This document shows positions 30,752 through 40,518 of a stretch of DNA of 64,000 nt, piece after piece; positions within the stretch are counted from its first letter, which is position 1; each line of letters begins with the position of its first letter. The position numbers were made by a program, and so were the translations under genes. The notes under the pieces were generated by a model. The model ran no database searches. It was not told where the DNA came from and saw only the letters and a list, made by a program, of their open reading frames with translations. Origin of the DNA: Phocaeicola salanitronis DSM 18170 (lineage in GTDB: Bacteria > Bacteroidota > Bacteroidia > Bacteroidales > Bacteroidaceae); contig NC_015164.1 in the NCBI RefSeq assembly GCF_000190575.1, forward strand, positions 496,001 to 560,000, in the 5' to 3' direction.

Positions 30752-31885
30752 TTATCGCGTCATGGTTCCGATGGCGCCCGTGGCTGTCATCTTCGCCTGC
30801 TGTGCCACGCCCTCACCGAAGTTACGGGTCGAGAAGGCGGTGTCTCCCTCCGGTATCATCCATGCGGCCAAATCCGGCACAAGGTTCAGGCATTTCAATG
30901 CCACGATGCTCGCCGCCATCAGGTAGCCGGCGGAGAAGAACGAGTTCTGCAGGTAGGCGGCCATCGTCTGCTCGCTCGCCGTTATCGCCGTCAGGTTCTC
31001 CACCTGGATGCACAGCACGATGTCGAACAGGAGCAATACGTAGAAGCCCACGAAGTAGAGCATCGCCCCGTAGAAGTGTACCGTCAGATACCTCGTGAGC
31101 CACTTCGCCCACGCGCCTTCCCATTTGGGCAGCAGCGAGAAAGCCCACTGTATTGGCCCGAATATCGTCAGCATCCCCAGCAGGATCTGCTGGCAGTATA
31201 TCGTTGCCCACCACCCGATACGGAACACCACAAGGGCGATGAGCATGATGATTTTGTCGATGCCCACGACGATGCCGGAGGTCAGCGAGGTGAACCACAG
31301 CTTGGCCGCGTCTTTCTCCATGCTGGTCACTTCGTCCACGCCGGTCTGTTCCATCGTGGCCTCTATCAGGTTCGGGTCGGATGTTCCGGTATGGGCCACG
31401 TCCGCCTGCGCCTGTAGGCTGGTGTACATCGTGTCCCTGACAAAGATGAGTTCCTGCGCTTCCTCGAACTTATCGCTGATTTGCGCGGCTTCCGCCTGAT
31501 AGAGGTCGTGGGTGTACGAGCCGATGCAGTTCGGGATGTAGGACAGGAAGTCCAGGAAGCACCAGTTGCTGCCGCTGCCTGCCATGCCCGTATCTGCCGG
31601 AGGATACCACCAGCACAGCACAAGCGACACAGCCAGCGGTCTGAACAGTTTCATTATGTCCAGAGGCTCGTGCTTGACCATCATCTTGTAGGCCATGCCC
31701 GCCGTCATGATGATGGCGAACAGGGCGGCGAGTGCCATGCACATCTGCAGGATCCACCAGAGCGGGCCTTGTGCACCGGTAAACGTGGCGTCGGTCAGAA
31801 ACTCGTTGGTCTGAAAGATGACATCATCTATTTCCTCTTCCAGAAGGTCTATGCCGAAATTCGATAGGATATTTCCGTCTGCCAT
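30752..31885 (-). CDS. traJ: TraJ conjugal transfer protein
   Basis: 377 residues with six or so membrane segments (LWWILQMCMALAALFAIIMT; IIMLIALVVFRIGWWATIY; FVGFYVLLLFDIVLCIQV), a VirB6-like polytopic protein. The phrase 'GMLTIFGPIQWAFSLLPKWE' is characteristic of TraJ. It would form the inner-membrane part of the channel. Confidence 0.88.
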   Translation of the reverse strand: MADGNILSNFGIDLLEEEIDDVIFQTNEFLTDATFTGAQGPLWWILQMCMALAALFAIIMTAGMAYKMMVKHEPLDIMKLFRPLAVSLVLCWWYPPADTGMAGSGSNWCFLDFLSYIPNCIGSYTHDLYQAEAAQISDKFEEAQELIFVRDTMYTSLQAQADVAHTGTSDPNLIEATMEQTGVDEVTSMEKDAAKLWFTSLTSGIVVGIDKIIMLIALVVFRIGWWATIYCQQILLGMLTIFGPIQWAFSLLPKWEGAWAKWLTRYLTVHFYGAMLYFVGFYVLLLFDIVLCIQVENLTAITASEQTMAAYLQNSFFSAGYLMAASIVALKCLNLVPDLAAWMIPEGDTAFSTRNFGEGVAQQAKMTATGAIGTMTR

Positions 31886-31898
31886 TTCCGTTTCTTTT

Positions 31899-32669
31899 TT
31901 AGTTCCTGTTCACGGTTTCTTCTCCGTCGCTTCCTCCGCTGCCGCCACCCGTCTGCGAGCCACGCACGGCAAACCGGGATTCGTTCCACCGCTCCACGGC
32001 ATCGCGCAGGATGCTTCCTTTGTCGATAGGCTGTGCTTCTTCTGCGTTCAGCAGTCCCTCCGTCACGGTGGCGTTCTGTTTCCGGGCGAGGTAGAGGATG
32101 AGCGTCCCGTTCTGCCGGGCCACATCCTCGCTGATGCGCAGGTACTCTTTCTTCCGCTGGGCGTTGGGCATGTAGGCATCCTTGGTGGCGTTGATGGCGC
32201 ACTGGTACACCTGATAATATTCTTCCCAGCGTTCCCGTTCGTCCGGCGTGCCGCCACACAGGAGAATGCGGTCGATGTTGCGCCGGAAGCGTTCCATCTG
32301 TCCGTTCACCTTGTCGCCCTCGGCGAGCCAGGCCAGGTCCACCTGCCTGTCGGCCACGTTCAATGCCTCGACAGCGGCCCGTTTGACCAGTGCCGAGTCG
32401 ATGGCTTCCGCCTCGTCCGTCTGGTTGTAGAGGTTCACTCCGGCCAGCGTCCGGAACGACAGCTTGTTCTTCGCCGCCGCCGTCTTCTTGTACTTGTTAT
32501 GCAACAGCGTGTAGTAGATTTCCGGGGTGAATGCCCCGGTGCCGGTTTCCATCACGGTAATCTGGTTCTGCTTGGGCGAGTCGTGGTTGTAGGTCACATA
32601 CTGCGCATGGGCGGCATGTGCCGTCAGGACTGCCGCCGCAAGAAGTGTCATTGTTCGTTTCATGTGCAT
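31899..32669 (-). CDS. Exported tra-operon protein (DUF5045-like)
   Basis: 256 residues with a signal peptide (TMTLLAAAVLTAHAAHAQ) and a helical mature domain, 'ALVKRAAVEALNVADRQVDL', 'FRRNIDRILLCGGTPDERER', then a Gly/Ser-rich tail. The position before TraJ and the layout fit DUF5045 proteins of Bacteroides conjugative elements, a moderate-confidence memory match. Confidence 0.68.
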   Translation of the reverse strand: MHMKRTMTLLAAAVLTAHAAHAQYVTYNHDSPKQNQITVMETGTGAFTPEIYYTLLHNKYKKTAAAKNKLSFRTLAGVNLYNQTDEAEAIDSALVKRAAVEALNVADRQVDLAWLAEGDKVNGQMERFRRNIDRILLCGGTPDERERWEEYYQVYQCAINATKDAYMPNAQRKKEYLRISEDVARQNGTLILYLARKQNATVTEGLLNAEEAQPIDKGSILRDAVERWNESRFAVRGSQTGGGSGGSDGEETVNRN

Positions 32670-32687
32670 ATCCTTTTCCTTTTTTCG

Positions 32688-33413
32688 TTAATAATCCAGT
32701 CTTCCGGCACCGCGCCAGCGGCCAAAGGCTCCGTCGATGATTTCCTGACGGCTGCGTGCCTGGTATATCTTTTCTTTCCAGTAGCCGATGCGTACCTGTA
32801 TGTATCGCCATGTCTCCATATAGGCACGGTTCAGGTGCCGCTCGATGTCGTCGAGAGAGCCGTTGATGGCTTCCATGACCATCAGCAGGTCGGAAGTCGA
32901 GCAGGCAGCCGCTCCGGTGGCGTACAGCACAAGGTCGTTGAGCGACTTGTACAGCTGTTCCCCGTCATGGGCGATGTCTTCTATCGCTTTCTTGTTTATC
33001 GTGAGTATCAGGAGGTCTTCCGGCTCGGCCTTTCCGCGCTTCAGCACCTTGTCGTTGAACTCGGTCAGCATGTCCTTGTAGTCGCCGATGCGGTCGCTCA
33101 CGGCCGTGTAGGTGTCCTTGGCGTTCAGCACCGTCCGCAGGGACTGGTACATCACGTCGATGACATCAAAGGCGCGTGTGTACCGGTCAAGGTCCACGTT
33201 CAGCTCCTTGTATTCCACGGTAGCGTCCTTGCTGTACTCGTGCAGCAGCTTGTTGCTGTATTCCAGGGTGGAACGTGCCAGCAGCAGGCTGCGCTGTTTC
33301 TTGTGGTCGTTGATGTAGGCTTCCACCGATACGATGTCGAAAGTCCATTGGGCTTTGGCGACATACGGCAGAAGAGCCAGCAGCAGGAAGGTCAAAGTCA
33401 GTCTCTGTCTCAT
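32688..33413 (-). CDS. TraI-like exported protein (DUF4141-like)
   Basis: 241 residues: signal peptide (LTLTFLLLALLPYVAKAQW), then a helical coiled-coil body with 'DHKKQRSLLLARSTLEYSNK' and 'VYDVIDVMYQ'-type helices ending 'WRYIQVRIGYWKEKIYQARS'. TraI/DUF4141 proteins have this VirB5-like form. The ATG at 33413 overlaps the upstream stop (ATGA), which decides the start. Confidence 0.7.
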   Translation of the reverse strand: MRQRLTLTFLLLALLPYVAKAQWTFDIVSVEAYINDHKKQRSLLLARSTLEYSNKLLHEYSKDATVEYKELNVDLDRYTRAFDVIDVMYQSLRTVLNAKDTYTAVSDRIGDYKDMLTEFNDKVLKRGKAEPEDLLILTINKKAIEDIAHDGEQLYKSLNDLVLYATGAAACSTSDLLMVMEAINGSLDDIERHLNRAYMETWRYIQVRIGYWKEKIYQARSRQEIIDGAFGRWRGAGRLDY

Positions 33414-35953
33414 CTTACGTCCTCCTTTCTTCCGTTCCCGCCGCGCAGGTTCCGCGCATTCTCCACCCACCGTTCGTGGCATTCTTCCACAAGCGTGAGC
33501 CTGCGTCCTTCATCCGTGTCCAGTTCGGGCAGCACATCCTTCAACAGGTCGATGATGCTGTACTTGTAATGCATCATCTTCTCCAGCGACACGAGGTCGG
33601 CGTAGATTCTCGTGAGGCGGGTGTCCACCTCACGGGCGATTTCAAGGCGGTCGCTCGACCATAGCAGGTGGTACACATCGCCCGTAGGCGTGTCTTCCAT
33701 CGGCGGCGTGCTGGCATATTCGGTAGTAATCTTGCAGGAGGGGTATTCCCTCGCTATCTCTGCGATACGGTCGTTCACTTGCTTGGCCTTTTCCGCGTCC
33801 GACAGGTTCGGGTCGAGCGTCAGAACATCGGCCACATGGGTGTCGGTGTATTCCGTGGTCAGTTCCCATGTTATCTGCAGGATGGCACGGTGTATCTTGA
33901 TGCCGAGGAAGTATTTGGGCTTCCTCGCGATCGAAAGGGTCGCCTTGAAGGTGATGACGCCGTTGATGTCCGTCATGGTGGCCTTGCGCACGAAGGTGTA
34001 ACCGTTCCATGCTCCGCCGTCCTGCCACGTCAGGTTGTAGGCGGTCTTGCAGTCCTGCATGATGGCCGGGATGCGGTAGTAGTCGTCCGTCGCCACGGCA
34101 TTGTCGCCGGCAGCCTCCGATTTTGCGTTTTCGTAGTCTGCCAGTTTTTGCTGCCACTCGGCCAATTCGTTCTTCAGTTCCTGTAGCCGGGTCTGGTTCG
34201 CATTATACTGCTGGCGGTAAGCGGCGGCATCTTCCACGCTCGATTCGGAGATTTTCTTCAATAGGGCGGCATTCTCATCCTCCAGAGCCTTTATCTGCGA
34301 CTGGAGGGCGGCGACCTGGTTCTCGGCTTCCTGCACCATCCCGTCCAGTTCCGAGGTGTCCAGTTCATTGTCCGTCACGGTGGTCTGCATGGCGCAGTCT
34401 TTTGAATGGCTGTTCAGCGAACTGCCGCACTTGCGGCATTTGTATTGGGTCGAACCCTGTCCGAGGGTCGCGCCGTCAGAACAGGTCACGCTGATGGTCA
34501 CGCTCTCGCAGCCCTGCAGCTTGGCGGCGTCCGTCGCCTGGTAGTAGTTCCGCGCATCGGAAGCGATATAGTAGGTGTACCCCTCCTCGTTTTCGTTGAT
34601 TTCCGACAGGCGGGCGTTGAGCTGCGCCTTGAAGGTGTTCAGGTCCATCGAATAAGAGTCAAATACATCCTCATAGACGACTTCCTCCCGGTTCCAGCTC
34701 TGGGTCACGTGGATTTCGTAGGCGTATGCTTTTTTGGTCTGTTTCCCGCCACGGCTGATGACGTAGGCCTTCTGGCTGTAACGGATGGAGTAAGTGAAGC
34801 CGTCGTTTTGGTTGTTCAACTGCTGCACCCGGTCGCGCGACCATCCGGCATACCGCTCCGAGTTGGAGAGGGCCTGCTCGCGCTGCGAGGCGTTGGGATA
34901 GAACCCGGCGTCGGTGGTCTCGAAACGGGTCCATTCGCCGCCGTTCAGGATGCTGTTGTCGTCCGTGGGCGGATAATAGTCGCACAGCGACACGCTGCCT
35001 TGTTCCCGGCGGGCGATGTACCACCGCTGGGTGTAGTAATTCCCGGCGGCTTCGTCCATGTAGTCGGTAATCCACGAGGTCAGGTCGTAGTTGCTGAAGT
35101 CGAACAGCCCGGCCACATTTTCCGGACCGCCCACCATGTCGAGCAGGAGCCGTCCGGCATCCTGTTCCGCAGCTTCGTACAAGTAGCTGTAATGGTCATA
35201 CAGGTGGAATATCTCTTCCACCTTGCCGTTCATCAGGTCATGGAACGAGCTGGTCTGCAGCAGGGCGTCGCCGATATTCCCGATGCCCGCCGTGGCCAGC
35301 CCCACACCCATGTTGTACAAATTGTCGAGGTCGCTCTGCAGGTTTTCTTTCGTGAAGTTGCCCGGTATGCGGGCCAGGTCGTCCAGCATCCGCTGCCAGT
35401 CAATGTTTCCCAGTTCGCTGAGCCGCAGCAGGGAGGCGAACTCTTCCTTGATTTCGAGAAAAGCCACGTCGGAAAAAGTCAGCGTGCTGTTGGTCACGAT
35501 GCTCTCGAACTGCATGCACAGGCTCTTGGTGTCGTCGCACACTTTCATCAGGTAGCTGCCCCAGTAGAGGGCTGTCTGCGGGGATTGCAGCATCATCTTG
35601 GCCACCACCCAGATCTTCGGAATGATTTTCCGGGCAACCATGTTGTAGATGCGGCGATAATAGTAGTTCTCCGTGCTGCTGCTCCAGATGCCGAGTTCGG
35701 ACAGGGCCTTGTGTTCAAGGAATTTCGACGAGAAGATGCCGGCGGCGGCGACCTCTGCGGCCGTATAGTGTTTGAGAATGTCATCCACTTGTTCACGGTA
35801 ATAGCTCTCGGCGACCGTCTCCGTACCGAAGGCGGCGGCCATCGCCGCCACGGTGCGTGTGTCGTAGTTCACGCTGTAATACTGGGCGTGGACATGCTGC
35901 ACGGTGGCGAGCGACAAGAACATTAGTATGAACGACAGCCGTTTCATGGTCAT
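33410..35953 (-). CDS. Large exported coiled-coil protein with zinc-knuckle-like motif
   Basis: 847 residues: signal peptide (LSFILMFLSLATVQHVHAQY), helical N-terminal third, a middle region with YKCRKCGSSLNSHSKDC (CxxC...C, possible zinc site), then a strong coiled coil about 510-590 (VAALQSQIKALEDENAALLK), and a mixed C-terminal domain. It lies between the TraG ATPase and the TraI-like gene. I do not recognise a family. Its size suggests a surface or periplasmic structure. Confidence 0.7.
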   Translation of the reverse strand: MTMKRLSFILMFLSLATVQHVHAQYYSVNYDTRTVAAMAAAFGTETVAESYYREQVDDILKHYTAAEVAAAGIFSSKFLEHKALSELGIWSSSTENYYYRRIYNMVARKIIPKIWVVAKMMLQSPQTALYWGSYLMKVCDDTKSLCMQFESIVTNSTLTFSDVAFLEIKEEFASLLRLSELGNIDWQRMLDDLARIPGNFTKENLQSDLDNLYNMGVGLATAGIGNIGDALLQTSSFHDLMNGKVEEIFHLYDHYSYLYEAAEQDAGRLLLDMVGGPENVAGLFDFSNYDLTSWITDYMDEAAGNYYTQRWYIARREQGSVSLCDYYPPTDDNSILNGGEWTRFETTDAGFYPNASQREQALSNSERYAGWSRDRVQQLNNQNDGFTYSIRYSQKAYVISRGGKQTKKAYAYEIHVTQSWNREEVVYEDVFDSYSMDLNTFKAQLNARLSEINENEEGYTYYIASDARNYYQATDAAKLQGCESVTISVTCSDGATLGQGSTQYKCRKCGSSLNSHSKDCAMQTTVTDNELDTSELDGMVQEAENQVAALQSQIKALEDENAALLKKISESSVEDAAAYRQQYNANQTRLQELKNELAEWQQKLADYENAKSEAAGDNAVATDDYYRIPAIMQDCKTAYNLTWQDGGAWNGYTFVRKATMTDINGVITFKATLSIARKPKYFLGIKIHRAILQITWELTTEYTDTHVADVLTLDPNLSDAEKAKQVNDRIAEIAREYPSCKITTEYASTPPMEDTPTGDVYHLLWSSDRLEIAREVDTRLTRIYADLVSLEKMMHYKYSIIDLLKDVLPELDTDEGRRLTLVEECHERWVENARNLRGGNGRKEDVR

Positions 35954-38674
35954 TTATTGCTGATTGTTTTTATCCCTCTTTTTCAGATTCAACACATGCC
36001 CCGCCGCATTCACCTTCTGGGCGAAAGGCAGGGACTTGCTTATGCCGCTGGCATCCCAGTCGCGGCAGTAGGCTTCGATGGCTTCCTGGTGGCTGCAACG
36101 GAGTTCTTTCTTGTACAGTTTCAACGCTTCCTTCTCCGCGCGTTCGGTGGTGTAGGTCATATAGCATTCGTGCGGCTCCTCCACGCCGTACACGCCGCTG
36201 GTCGAACCACGCCGGATGAAGACCTCGCGGAAGAAGCTGCGCCCTTCCTTGTTTTCCAACCTGTTGATGGTGAATATCTTCTTGCAGTCCACATCCGTCA
36301 GTCCGAGAATGGCCTTGATGCTGTCGAACCGTTCCTTGAACTTGCTCTGGTCGAGCAGCATCACCACATCGGAGTTGTTGATGATGGCTTCCTTTACTAT
36401 CTCGCTGCCGATGATGTCCTGTATCTCCTGCGTCACCACGCCCACCGAGGCCCAAAACTTTCTTGCGGTCTTGTACATGAACTTGATGTATTCGGCCATG
36501 AGCGGCGAGGCGATGGCCTTCCACGCTTCCTCTATCACAAGGACTTTCCGGTTCTTCTTGATGCGCATCTTCTGCAGGAACACGTCCATGATGATGAGCG
36601 TTACGATGGGAAACAGTTTCTTATTTTCCTTGATGGCATCTACTTCGAAGACAATGAACGTTTCCGAGAACAGGGTAGTGTCCACGTTCTCGTTCAATAT
36701 TTTGTCGTAGTTTCCGCCCTTGTAGAACGGCTGTATCATGTAGGTATATTTGTCGTAGTCTATCTCCGTGATGTTGTTTTCCAGACAGATAAGTTCCAAC
36801 CGTTCACAGGAGTATTCATAGAAGGTGTTGAACGACAGCGAGTTTACTTTCAAGGCTTTCCGGCGTTCTTCCAGCATACGGATCTTGTAATCCACTTTCT
36901 GTTCCAGGGCCGGCAGGTCTTCCGTGCCCCAGGTGCCTTTCCGCTTCTCGGCGGCAATCAGGGTCTTGCGCAGGGTCTCACGCTGCACGGGGTCGTAGCC
37001 GTCAAAACCGTGGAAGTAGGCGTCGTAGTAGTCCGTCACCATCTGCTCCACGATGCGGAACTCCAGTTCCGTAATCCTTGTGTCCGACCCTTTCCATATC
37101 AGCAGGATCAGGTTTTTCAGGAAGTCTATCTTCTCGATGTTCAGCTCTGCCTGTGTGATGTTGAACGGATTCATGGTGATGGGCTTTTCCTCCGTGTAGC
37201 TAATGTACTTGCCGCCCAGGTATTCGCACAATCCTTCGTAGGAATTACCCGTATCAACCATCACCACGTCCGTGCCCTGCTCATGGAGCTGGCGCACCAC
37301 GCTGTTCATGTGGAACGACTTGCCGCTGCCCGAAGGCCCCAGGCAAAAGAAGTTCGAGTTGTCCGTCAGCTTGTTCTTTCCCTCCTTTCCGGTGATGTCG
37401 ATGGCCACCGGCACGCCTTGGCGGTCGGTGTAGTAGATTTTCAGCGGCGTATCCTCGCTGTGCTGTATGTGCTCCTTGTACATCAGGCACATGGCGGCGT
37501 CGCTCAGGGTAAGGAAACGGTCGTATTCCTCGTTCATGCTGAAACAGTTCCCCGGAAAGGAACTGACAAACAGTTCCAGCTGGTTGTAGGCGTGCTTGCT
37601 GATGTGGATGCCCATGCGCCCGAAGACGTTCTCCAGATAGTTGGTGCATTTCTGTATGTCCCTGTCGGCAGATACCCCTACAACAAGATTGAAATGGCTG
37701 TACACGAGCATCTTGCTCTCCCTGGCAACTATCTCCTGCACACGCTTGATGTCCTCCACGGCCATCTGGTTGCCGGGATTGGGGATACTTGCGTGACGGT
37801 TCTTCTTTTTGTCGAGTGCCGCCAGTTCCCGCTTTTGGTTGGGCAGGAAGATGATCTGGTTATAGACCACCGTCTCGGCTTCCGGTATGCTGTCGATGAC
37901 GGACAGCAGGTCAACGGGCATCTCCGCATTGTTCACCTCTATATTGGTATAGGGCCTGACAAGCGAAGGCAGCGCGGCACAGTCCACGTCCACGAGGCTG
38001 TACACCTTGCAACGCTTGCCGCCCATCGAGACCGTCTCATCGTCCACCTTGAAATTGGTCATCGAGACAATCCTGTCCTTGAAGTTCATGGCGAAGTAGC
38101 GGTCAACGAACGCATTCGCCTGGGGCTTATCCAGGAACTCCGCTTGTATGCCCGCGTCATGGAGCTGGTCATGCACCTTGCGTATCTTCACGAGGAAGTC
38201 GCGCCACTTCTTGCCGTCGAAAGAGAATAGGCTGCTTTTTCTTGATTCCTGCGTAATGGTCAGGTAGCATACGCTGTCCGTGTACATCCGGCCTTTGAAG
38301 TACCGGAAATAGGCGGAGGATAGGAACTCGTGCCGGTCGCCCGTCACATCCTCGAACTGCTTGCGCACGAACACGTCCTGCTTGTGTATCGCATAGCCTT
38401 CGCCCAGCGTCTGTGCGACGGCGGTGAGCAGGCTTGTGAAATCGTAGTAGCTGTCGATGTTGGCCGAATACTTCTGCACAGGGTTCTCCATCCGCAGGAC
38501 GGCCGAGTATTCCCCGGTCTTGGTGTACAGCACCCCGATGCCGTCCACGTCCTCCACGGTGAAATAGATGTCCTGGAAGATGCGCTTGCGCTTGCCGCCC
38601 GTGCCGAAGGCATGGACCGAAATGGCCATGCCCGCACAGAGGGCGATGAAAATCAGTATGATGTACAGTGTCAT
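35954..38674 (-). CDS. traG: TraG-family conjugation ATPase (VirB4-like)
   Basis: 906 residues: an N-terminal membrane segment (IILIFIALCAGMAISVHAF), then a VirB4-like ATPase with Walker A FCLGPSGSGKSFHMNSVVRQ near residue 446 and Walker B 'RKVLVIEEAWKAIASPLMAE' near 715. It powers assembly of the mating channel. The stop and the next gene's start are adjacent. Length is as expected for the family. Confidence 0.92.
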   Translation of the reverse strand: MTLYIILIFIALCAGMAISVHAFGTGGKRKRIFQDIYFTVEDVDGIGVLYTKTGEYSAVLRMENPVQKYSANIDSYYDFTSLLTAVAQTLGEGYAIHKQDVFVRKQFEDVTGDRHEFLSSAYFRYFKGRMYTDSVCYLTITQESRKSSLFSFDGKKWRDFLVKIRKVHDQLHDAGIQAEFLDKPQANAFVDRYFAMNFKDRIVSMTNFKVDDETVSMGGKRCKVYSLVDVDCAALPSLVRPYTNIEVNNAEMPVDLLSVIDSIPEAETVVYNQIIFLPNQKRELAALDKKKNRHASIPNPGNQMAVEDIKRVQEIVARESKMLVYSHFNLVVGVSADRDIQKCTNYLENVFGRMGIHISKHAYNQLELFVSSFPGNCFSMNEEYDRFLTLSDAAMCLMYKEHIQHSEDTPLKIYYTDRQGVPVAIDITGKEGKNKLTDNSNFFCLGPSGSGKSFHMNSVVRQLHEQGTDVVMVDTGNSYEGLCEYLGGKYISYTEEKPITMNPFNITQAELNIEKIDFLKNLILLIWKGSDTRITELEFRIVEQMVTDYYDAYFHGFDGYDPVQRETLRKTLIAAEKRKGTWGTEDLPALEQKVDYKIRMLEERRKALKVNSLSFNTFYEYSCERLELICLENNITEIDYDKYTYMIQPFYKGGNYDKILNENVDTTLFSETFIVFEVDAIKENKKLFPIVTLIIMDVFLQKMRIKKNRKVLVIEEAWKAIASPLMAEYIKFMYKTARKFWASVGVVTQEIQDIIGSEIVKEAIINNSDVVMLLDQSKFKERFDSIKAILGLTDVDCKKIFTINRLENKEGRSFFREVFIRRGSTSGVYGVEEPHECYMTYTTERAEKEALKLYKKELRCSHQEAIEAYCRDWDASGISKSLPFAQKVNAAGHVLNLKKRDKNNQQ

Positions 38675-38780
38675 TGTCGGTTGCTTTCTGCTTAAGTAAG
38701 GGCAGACTCGCCTGTTCCAAAGCGGGCCTGCCCGGGTTCAACATTCAATAGGCCACGCGCTCTCCGTCATGGCTTTTTTT

Positions 38781-39077
38781 TCATTTCTTCTTCGAGCGGG
38801 CATAGACATACACTCCTTTCTGGTTCTTCTTGGTGTGAAGGCCTTTCCTTTGCTTGAGGATGATGAGCGAGATGCCCGCAGACAGGATGACGGCCAATAC
38901 CACCAGTCCGGCCACGAAACCGGCAAGGCAGTAGGCAATGACGAAACCGACAATGGCTCCGCCTGCCGAACCCGCCGCCCAGTAGATATACCGTCCTTGT
39001 ATGCCCATGAACTCAAGGGGCCGCTGAAGCCCCTTGAACAACGGGTAGTCCGGATAGCGTTCGTCCCTGCCTTTCAT
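38781..39077 (-). CDS. traF: TraF-like protein (DUF4133)
   Basis: 98 residues: 'YPDYPLFKGLQRPLEFMGIQ', then two membrane helices (YWAAGSAGGAIVGFVIAYCL; AGLVVLAVILSAGISLIIL) and a basic tail. This is the DUF4133 (TraF) pattern, a VirB3-like component. Confidence 0.88.
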   Translation of the reverse strand: MKGRDERYPDYPLFKGLQRPLEFMGIQGRYIYWAAGSAGGAIVGFVIAYCLAGFVAGLVVLAVILSAGISLIILKQRKGLHTKKNQKGVYVYARSKKK

Positions 39078-39089
39078 CGCATCTCCTTT

Positions 39090-39458
39090 TTAGCCGCCGA
39101 TACCGAAAAACAGCGGAAGTGCCTGTGCCGCCGCAATCAGGAAGATGCAGGCACCCACGACCATCATGATTTTCTTCTTGACATCTTGCTCTTCGTTGTT
39201 CATCGCGATATAGACGCTGATGGCGCCCACGATGGCCACGACTCCGGCGATGGCATAGCACAGCTTCACCATGATGGGTACATACTTGGCGATTTCCTCC
39301 GCCACGGTGGTCAGGGCGTTGGTTCCGGCCGTGTAGTCGCCTGCGGTGTTCTGCGCCATCAGTGCGGCAGGCCCAGACACCAACAGAATGGCGAGCATCG
39401 CAACCTTGTACAATACTGCGCCTACGATTCTTTTCATTGCATTCTTTAACTTCTTCAT
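39090..39458 (-). CDS. traE: TraE-like pilin (DUF4134), copy 1
   Basis: 122 residues: an N-terminal export segment and two membrane helices (YVPIMVKLCYAIAGVVAIVG; MMVVGACIFLIAAAQALPLF) ending 'FFGIGG'. This is the VirB2/TraC pilin-like layout of DUF4134. A second copy follows upstream at 39507. Confidence 0.85.
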   Translation of the reverse strand: MKKLKNAMKRIVGAVLYKVAMLAILLVSGPAALMAQNTAGDYTAGTNALTTVAEEIAKYVPIMVKLCYAIAGVVAIVGAISVYIAMNNEEQDVKKKIMMVVGACIFLIAAAQALPLFFGIGG

Positions 39459-39506
39459 TCTCGTTACTTTTAGTGATTACTATCATTGATATTCTGAATC
39501 TCTTTT

Positions 39507-39860
39507 CTATATGCGGTAGCCGAAAAAGGCCGGGAATACGATGGAGGCGCCTATGATGAACATGCATGCCCCGAACAGCATCAGGATGGATTTCACGATG
39601 CCGTCCTCTCCCGTGTTCCATTTGATATAGATCTGGAGCGCGGATATGACGGCCAGCACGGAGGCGACCGCATAACAGATGTAAAGGACGTACATCATCA
39701 TCGTCACCACGAAGTCGTGCATGGTGGCAAGCGCATCCGCTCCCCATGAATAGTTTACGGCTCCGCTCTTGGCGAAGGCGAAGCAGGGAACAGTGAGCAT
39801 CAGCAAGGCGCATACTGTCTTCTTCGTTTTCATCGCTAAATTTTGTCCATCGGTTTCCAC
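39507..39860 (-). CDS. TraE-like pilin (DUF4134), copy 2
   Basis: 117 residues with signal peptide (VCALLMLTVPCFAFAKSGA) and two membrane helices (FVVTMMMYVLYICYAVASVL; ILMLFGACMFIIGASIVFPA) ending 'FFGYRI'. It has the same form as copy 1 with low identity, so it is an old duplication or a distinct minor pilin. Confidence 0.8.
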   Translation of the reverse strand: METDGQNLAMKTKKTVCALLMLTVPCFAFAKSGAVNYSWGADALATMHDFVVTMMMYVLYICYAVASVLAVISALQIYIKWNTGEDGIVKSILMLFGACMFIIGASIVFPAFFGYRI

Positions 39861-40276
39861 GCCATTGCGGGACGGTTCTCCAGACGGCCGCCGGAAACCA
39901 TCGCCTTGTACATATCGTCCGCTGTGAATGCCTCTGACAGGTAAGGGGTACTGTCCTCCATTTTCGCCTCGGCTTCGGCCTTCATACGGGCAAACCGCTC
40001 TTCGGCCGATTCCTTGTCTGTGTCTGCCGCGCCGTCCTGTATGGAAGTGCCGGAATTATCAAATGCGGTCTCGTACTTCTCCGTCCCGACGTTGAATCCG
40101 GTCTCGCTTTCCGTCACCGCCACGCTGTCCTGCCCGTCATCGGGGTCGAGTTCAAAGACTTCCTCGTCCGTCCTGCCCTGGCTTCTCTTTCGGTACAGGT
40201 CCCTGGCGATGTTGGCCGCATAGTAAACGACGTAGATTGCCGTCAGAATGATTGCGAATATAAAGTATGATTTCAT
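39836..40276 (-). CDS. Membrane-anchored acidic protein, first gene of tra operon
   Basis: 146 residues: an N-terminal membrane helix (YFIFAIILTAIYVVYYAANI), then a very acidic, probably disordered region (DEEVFELDPDDGQDSVAVTE) and a helical end. The stop overlaps the next start by 25 bases. No family assigned; it may organise early transfer proteins at the membrane. Confidence 0.7.
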   Translation of the reverse strand: MKSYFIFAIILTAIYVVYYAANIARDLYRKRSQGRTDEEVFELDPDDGQDSVAVTESETGFNVGTEKYETAFDNSGTSIQDGAADTDKESAEERFARMKAEAEAKMEDSTPYLSEAFTADDMYKAMVSGGRLENRPAMAWKPMDKI

Positions 40277-40463
40277 ATCCTAATATGAATTTTATTTTGT
40301 ATTTAAAATTTGATTTGCAAAGAAAATCCATCTGTTCTATATTAAGAAATAATTGAAATACAAATTGCTGCTTCCTTAATAAGATTTATGGTATTTCTAA
40401 AAATCATACTCTAAAATCATATTCTGACATCTGTTTCATACTTGAAAATGCGCATTGGCAGAC

Positions 40464-40494
40464 AAAAAAAGAAGCCCTCCGTCAGGAGAGCTTC
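40464..40494 (-). terminator. Rho-independent terminator after the primase gene
   Basis: On the minus strand GAAGCTCTCC-TGAC-GGAGGGCTTC (one mismatch) is followed by seven T. It lies 25 bases beyond the primase stop and separates it from the tra operon. Confidence 0.75.
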
Positions 40495-40518
40495 ATAAAT
40501 TCCGACACGCTGGCCGGG

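Noticed and set aside
31818..33569. Plus-strand open frame across three tra genes
   Set aside because: Antisense to TraJ, the DUF5045-like gene and the TraI-like gene, all of which have signal peptides or clear motifs.
34406..35926. Plus-strand open frame (506 codons)
   Set aside because: Antisense to the 847-residue exported protein; composition unlike a real protein.
35957..38230. Long plus-strand open frame (757 codons)
   Set aside because: Antisense to the TraG ATPase gene, with biased residues and no domain.
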